NCBI GenBank assembly: GCA_015228895.1
Contig: JADGCR010000104.1
Location: forward strand, 1-7,739
DNA: 7,739 nucleotides
Direction of reading: 5' to 3'
From: Magnetococcales bacterium
Lineage (GTDB): Bacteria; Pseudomonadota; Magnetococcia; Magnetococcales; Magnetaquicoccaceae
Below, in pieces: positions 5,105-7,739 of this stretch. The translations under genes and the position numbers were made by a program. The notes under the pieces were generated by a model. The model had not been told where the DNA came from, made no database searches, and saw nothing but the letters and a program-made list of their open reading frames with translations. The first letter of the stretch is position 1. Each line of letters starts with the position of its first letter.

Positions 5105-7450
5105 TCAACTGTCCAAGACCGGTTGGATGATTTCCGGGATGCGTTTCGAGTTCCTGGAAAACACCGCGTCCCTGATCCGGCCCAGAATCTCCCCGTAAGG
5201 GGATGCGTAAGGGGCGCACCTGGCCTCCAGAGCATCGCACAAGCCCACGATCCTGCCCGACTCGAAAATGGGCAGACTGGCGATCTCCGCCAACCCCTGA
5301 CGCATTTCGAACCACACCTCTTCCGGCATTTCCGGTCGCCCCTCCTCCGCGGTCCCCTCCCCCCCATGGTCCCGTTGATGCCCCAGATAACCCGCCAGGA
5401 TCGGAATCAGTCGCGCCAGATCCACGGGTTTGGTCAAAAAGGCGTCGATCCCCGCCTCGCGGGCCTCGTTTTCCCGTTCCACGAAGGCGTCCGCGGAGAG
5501 TCCGATCACCGGAATGCGGGCCGTGTCCGGATTCTCCTTCAGGCGGCGCGTGGCGGTCAGACCATCCATGATGGGCATGTGGAGATCCATCAGGATGATG
5601 TCCGGCCGCAACCGTTGCGCCATCTCCAGCCCGCTGCGGCCATCCTCGGCCACGGTGGCGGTCAGCCCCACCTCCTCCAGCACGGCCAGCAGCATCTCCC
5701 GGTTCATGGCGTTGTCTTCCACCATCAACAACCTGGAACTGGCGGCGAAACGGTAGTTGCGCCAATTGGATGCCTGATCGTGCCCCGACGGCTGCGCCAC
5801 CTCATTCAACGGCAGTCGCACCGTGAAACGGGAACCCTCCCCCTCCCGGCTCTCCACCGAGACACTCCCTTCCAGGATCGTCGTCAAACTCCGGACGATG
5901 GAAAGCCCCAATCCCGTCCCGCCATGACGCCTGGTGGTGGAGCTGTCCGCCTGCTCGAAGGGCTCGAAAATGGCGTTCAAACGGTCCTGGGGAATGCCGA
6001 TGCCATGATCCTCCACCTCGAACACCATGCTGCGACCCTCCCGGCGGGCGCGAATGACGACCTCCTCGCCCCTGGAAGTGAACTTGATGGCGTTGGCCAC
6101 CAGATTCATCAGGATCTGATTGATGCGCGTCCGGTCGGAATGCACCATGCGCGGCAACTCCGGGTCGATGCTGTAATTGACCAACACCCCCTTCTCGGCG
6201 GCGCGATCCTTGGAGATTTGATACAGACTCTGCACCAGCAACTGAATGTCGATATTCTCCTGGTCCAGTTCGATCTTGCCGGCCTCGATCTTCGCCAGAT
6301 CCAGAACATTGCTGATGATCTCGGTGAGGTTGTCCCCGCTGACGCGAATGTTCTCCAGGTAGCGCAGGAAACGGGGGGAAATCTGGCTCTGATGCTTGAG
6401 CAGAATGCGGGAAAAACCGACGATGGCGTTCAACGGCGTGCGGATCTCGTGACTGACATTGGCCAGAAAGGCGGTCTTGGCGCGATTGGCGCTCTCCGCC
6501 TCGTCCTTGGCCTTGTGCAGGGCCGCCTCCACCTGTTTGCGCTCGATGAGTCCGGCCAGAGTGTTGGCGACCGCCGCCAGGAACTCCTCCTCCTCCGGGA
6601 TCCGCACATGGCCGGCGCTCAGATAGAGATTGTACACCCCCAGCAACACCCCGCGGGAGAGAATCGGCACGCAATAATGGCCATGGGGCTGCATCCCCTC
6701 GTAACGCACCTCGTGGTCCGGTCCCACCCGGTCGGCGAACACCAGCGCGCCGTCCCGGGCGGCCCGCCCGCAGAGACAAAATCCCGGTTCCACCGTGGAG
6801 CAATGGGAGATCAGCTGGGAAGACAATCCCTTCTGCACCGCCAGAGTCAGACGGCGGGTCCGGGCGTTGGCCAGAAAAATCGATCCGCGGGACTGCACCG
6901 CCAACCACGGCAACCCCAGGATGATCTCCAACACCTTTTGCAGTTGTTCCTCCAGAGAAATCGGCTCCAGGGCGGTTTGCAACAGGGAGTTGATGGCCAG
7001 ACGGGAGAGGGCGATGCGCTCGTTGCGTCTCGCCAGGCGTCTCAGCGCCCGCACCTCCGCGCTCAACGCCTGGTTCTCCCGTTGCAGCGCCTGGCGCGTC
7101 TGACCGTCGGACTTGCCCGCCTTCCCGGGCCGCTGCGCCAGCGCCGCCTCCAGACGGGATCGGGTCACCACCCCCAGAAACCGCTCCCCCGCGATCACCG
7201 GCAAGACCGGACGGTCGCACTGGGCCAGCCGGGCCAACACCCCCTTGAGATCCTCGCCGGGATGAACCGTCGGTCCCAAGGCCATACCCCGCTTTGCCGA
7301 CACATCCCCGGCAGTCAGAATCCCGGCGAAGACCCCTTGTTTGAAAACCACCAGGAAACCACTCCTGGAGAGTCCCCGCGCCGCCGCGAACATTTCAGCG
7401 CGACTCCGGACCCTGGGAAACTCCGTTTGCACCAGATCTTCGATCTTCAT
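5105..7450 (-). CDS. CBS-GAF hybrid sensor histidine kinase with receiver domain
   Basis: This 781-residue protein has no visible signal peptide or membrane segment, so it should sense a cytoplasmic signal. Domains in order: a CBS pair (about 1-105, with GILTAGDV and FLGVVTRSRL); a charged, probably coiled stretch (115-150); a GAF domain (about 165-303) with a CLCG motif (Cys 225, 227) and HGHYC (256-260); a linker coil (304-325); HisKA with phospho-acceptor His 334 in SHEIRTPLN; HATPase with N-box Asn 453, DHGIGIP (481-487) and GGTGLGL (510-516); a receiver (572-690) with acidic pair Glu 578/Asp 579, phospho-acceptor Asp 622, Ser 652 and Lys 674; and an unassigned 90-residue tail. All catalytic residues are present. 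There is no DNA-binding output and no recognisable Hpt, so the phosphate must leave through a partner elsewhere. The ATG start has a GGGAGG ribosome site. It lies upstream of dsrA in the same direction, which suggests, but does not prove, a role in sulfur-dependent control. Confidence 0.92.
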   Translation of the reverse strand: MKIEDLVQTEFPRVRSRAEMFAAARGLSRSGFLVVFKQGVFAGILTAGDVSAKRGMALGPTVHPGEDLKGVLARLAQCDRPVLPVIAGERFLGVVTRSRLEAALAQRPGKAGKSDGQTRQALQRENQALSAEVRALRRLARRNERIALSRLAINSLLQTALEPISLEEQLQKVLEIILGLPWLAVQSRGSIFLANARTRRLTLAVQKGLSSQLISHCSTVEPGFCLCGRAARDGALVFADRVGPDHEVRYEGMQPHGHYCVPILSRGVLLGVYNLYLSAGHVRIPEEEEFLAAVANTLAGLIERKQVEAALHKAKDEAESANRAKTAFLANVSHEIRTPLNAIVGFSRILLKHQSQISPRFLRYLENIRVSGDNLTEIISNVLDLAKIEAGKIELDQENIDIQLLVQSLYQISKDRAAEKGVLVNYSIDPELPRMVHSDRTRINQILMNLVANAIKFTSRGEEVVIRARREGRSMVFEVEDHGIGIPQDRLNAIFEPFEQADSSTTRRHGGTGLGLSIVRSLTTILEGSVSVESREGEGSRFTVRLPLNEVAQPSGHDQASNWRNYRFAASSRLLMVEDNAMNREMLLAVLEEVGLTATVAEDGRSGLEMAQRLRPDIILMDLHMPIMDGLTATRRLKENPDTARIPVIGLSADAFVERENEAREAGIDAFLTKPVDLARLIPILAGYLGHQRDHGGEGTAEEGRPEMPEEVWFEMRQGLAEIASLPIFESGRIVGLCDALEARCAPYASPYGEILGRIRDAVFSRNSKRIPEIIQPVLDS

Positions 7451-7495
7451 GGACCCCCCTCCCGATTCGCCAAAGCGGTGACCCCCATCCGATTC

Positions 7496-7524
7496 CTTTC
7501 ACTGCAGCCAATTTCAGGTATAGT
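7496..7524 (+). promoter_or_regulatory. candidate promoter for the divergent ABC-F gene
   Basis: CTTTCA (7496-7501), a 17-base spacer and TATAGT (7519-7524, five of six matches) point rightward, about 95 bases before the start at 7620. The -35 box is poor. I see no convincing minus-strand promoter for the kinase in the same gap. Confidence 0.3.
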
Positions 7525-7540
7525 GTCTTGCTATCGATCC

Positions 7541-7572
7541 AATGGGCAACCCATTTTGCCACAAACATTTGT
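7541..7572. repeat. two inverted repeats in the divergent intergenic region
   Basis: AATGGG-CAA-CCCATT (7541-7555) and ACAAA-CA-TTTGT (7561-7572) lie next to each other between the kinase and the ABC-F gene. Either could be an operator or, for the first, a small leader hairpin in the ABC-F transcript. Function is not known. Confidence 0.4.
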
Positions 7573-7619
7573 TTATGTCTAGAACAAAATAATGAATTGC
7601 TCACCCAGGGAGCCTCTGC

Positions 7620-7739
7620 TTGTTGACAATAGAAAGAATCTCGAAAAATCTGGGTGGTCGTCTCATCCTGGACGAGGCCGAACTGGTGGTCCATCCCGGC
7701 GAGCGGGTGGGACTGATCGGCCCCAACGGCACGGGCAAG
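7620..7739 (+). CDS. ABC-F type ATPase, N-terminal fragment cut by the window edge
   Basis: Forty codons are visible. The peptide opens MLTIERISKNLGGRLIL and reaches the Walker A motif GPNGTGK at the last base. This is the usual opening of soluble ABC proteins with two ATPase domains (ABC-F family, such as Uup, EttA or YheS), which act on the ribosome rather than in transport. The start is probably TTG at 7620: AGGGAG lies seven bases before it, and the resulting Met-Leu-Thr-Ile-Glu matches the family's common start. A second TTG follows at 7623. No ATG is nearby in frame. With only the first nucleotide-binding segment visible, another ABC ATPase cannot be excluded. It is divergent from the kinase and probably unrelated to the dsr genes. 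Confidence 0.75.
   Translation, partial: MLTIERISKNLGGRLILDEAELVVHPGERVGLIGPNGTGK

Noticed and set aside
5123..7582. Plus-strand open frame of 819 residues opposite the kinase
   Set aside because: It is rich in Gln, His, Arg and Pro, typical of the reverse complement of a GC-rich gene. The minus-strand kinase has every expected catalytic motif.
7395..7694. Minus-strand frame of 99 residues spanning the kinase start and the ABC-F start
   Set aside because: It covers the divergent intergenic region and the opposite strand of the ABC-F coding start, and it has no motif.

Overview
The window is GC-rich bacterial DNA (about 60% GC by eye). It carries an operon for cytoplasmic dissimilatory sulfite reductase with its associated oxidoreductase, preceded by a large hybrid sensor kinase. 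All complete genes lie on the minus strand. In transcription order they are: hybrid histidine kinase (7450-5105), dsrA (4847-3564), dsrB (3526-2453) and dsrL (2403-520). A strong rho-independent terminator (485-450) follows dsrL. At the right edge, divergent to the kinase, the first 40 codons of an ABC-F type ATPase start at 7620 on the plus strand. The left 450 bases have no convincing complete gene. They hold hairpins, a short-repeat cluster and possibly the end of an upstream gene.

Organism: DsrAB with DsrL, rather than DsrAB with DsrD, points to a sulfur-oxidising proteobacterium or a relative that uses reverse dissimilatory sulfite reductase (rDSR). The intergenic hairpin (GGGGC..GCCCC next to a perfect CCAGGGAGG/CCTCCCTGG stem) resembles elements I remember from alphaproteobacterial and magnetococcal genomes. 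A Magnetococcales-like host is a guess, not a result.

How the genes fit together: DsrA and DsrB would form the alpha2beta2 siroheme enzyme in the cytoplasm. In sulfur oxidisers it releases sulfite from sulfur bound to DsrC. The six electrons are thought to pass to DsrL, an iron-sulfur flavoprotein of the glutamate synthase small-subunit family, which reduces NAD(P)+. The rest of the usual pathway (dsrEFH, dsrC, dsrMKJOP, dsrN) is not in the window. The terminator after dsrL shows the operon ends there, so those genes must be elsewhere or upstream. The kinase has a CBS pair, a cysteine-containing GAF domain, a full kinase core and a receiver. It lies 257 bases upstream of dsrA in the same direction with no strong terminator between, so it could be co-transcribed with dsr or control it. 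That link rests on position only.

Points most worth a second look: an approximately 50-residue charged helical insertion inside the pyridine-nucleotide domain of DsrL; the CBS-GAF kinase next to dsrA; two weak hairpin plus T-tract units among long homopolymer runs in the dsrA leader; and the repeat-rich region beyond the dsrL terminator.
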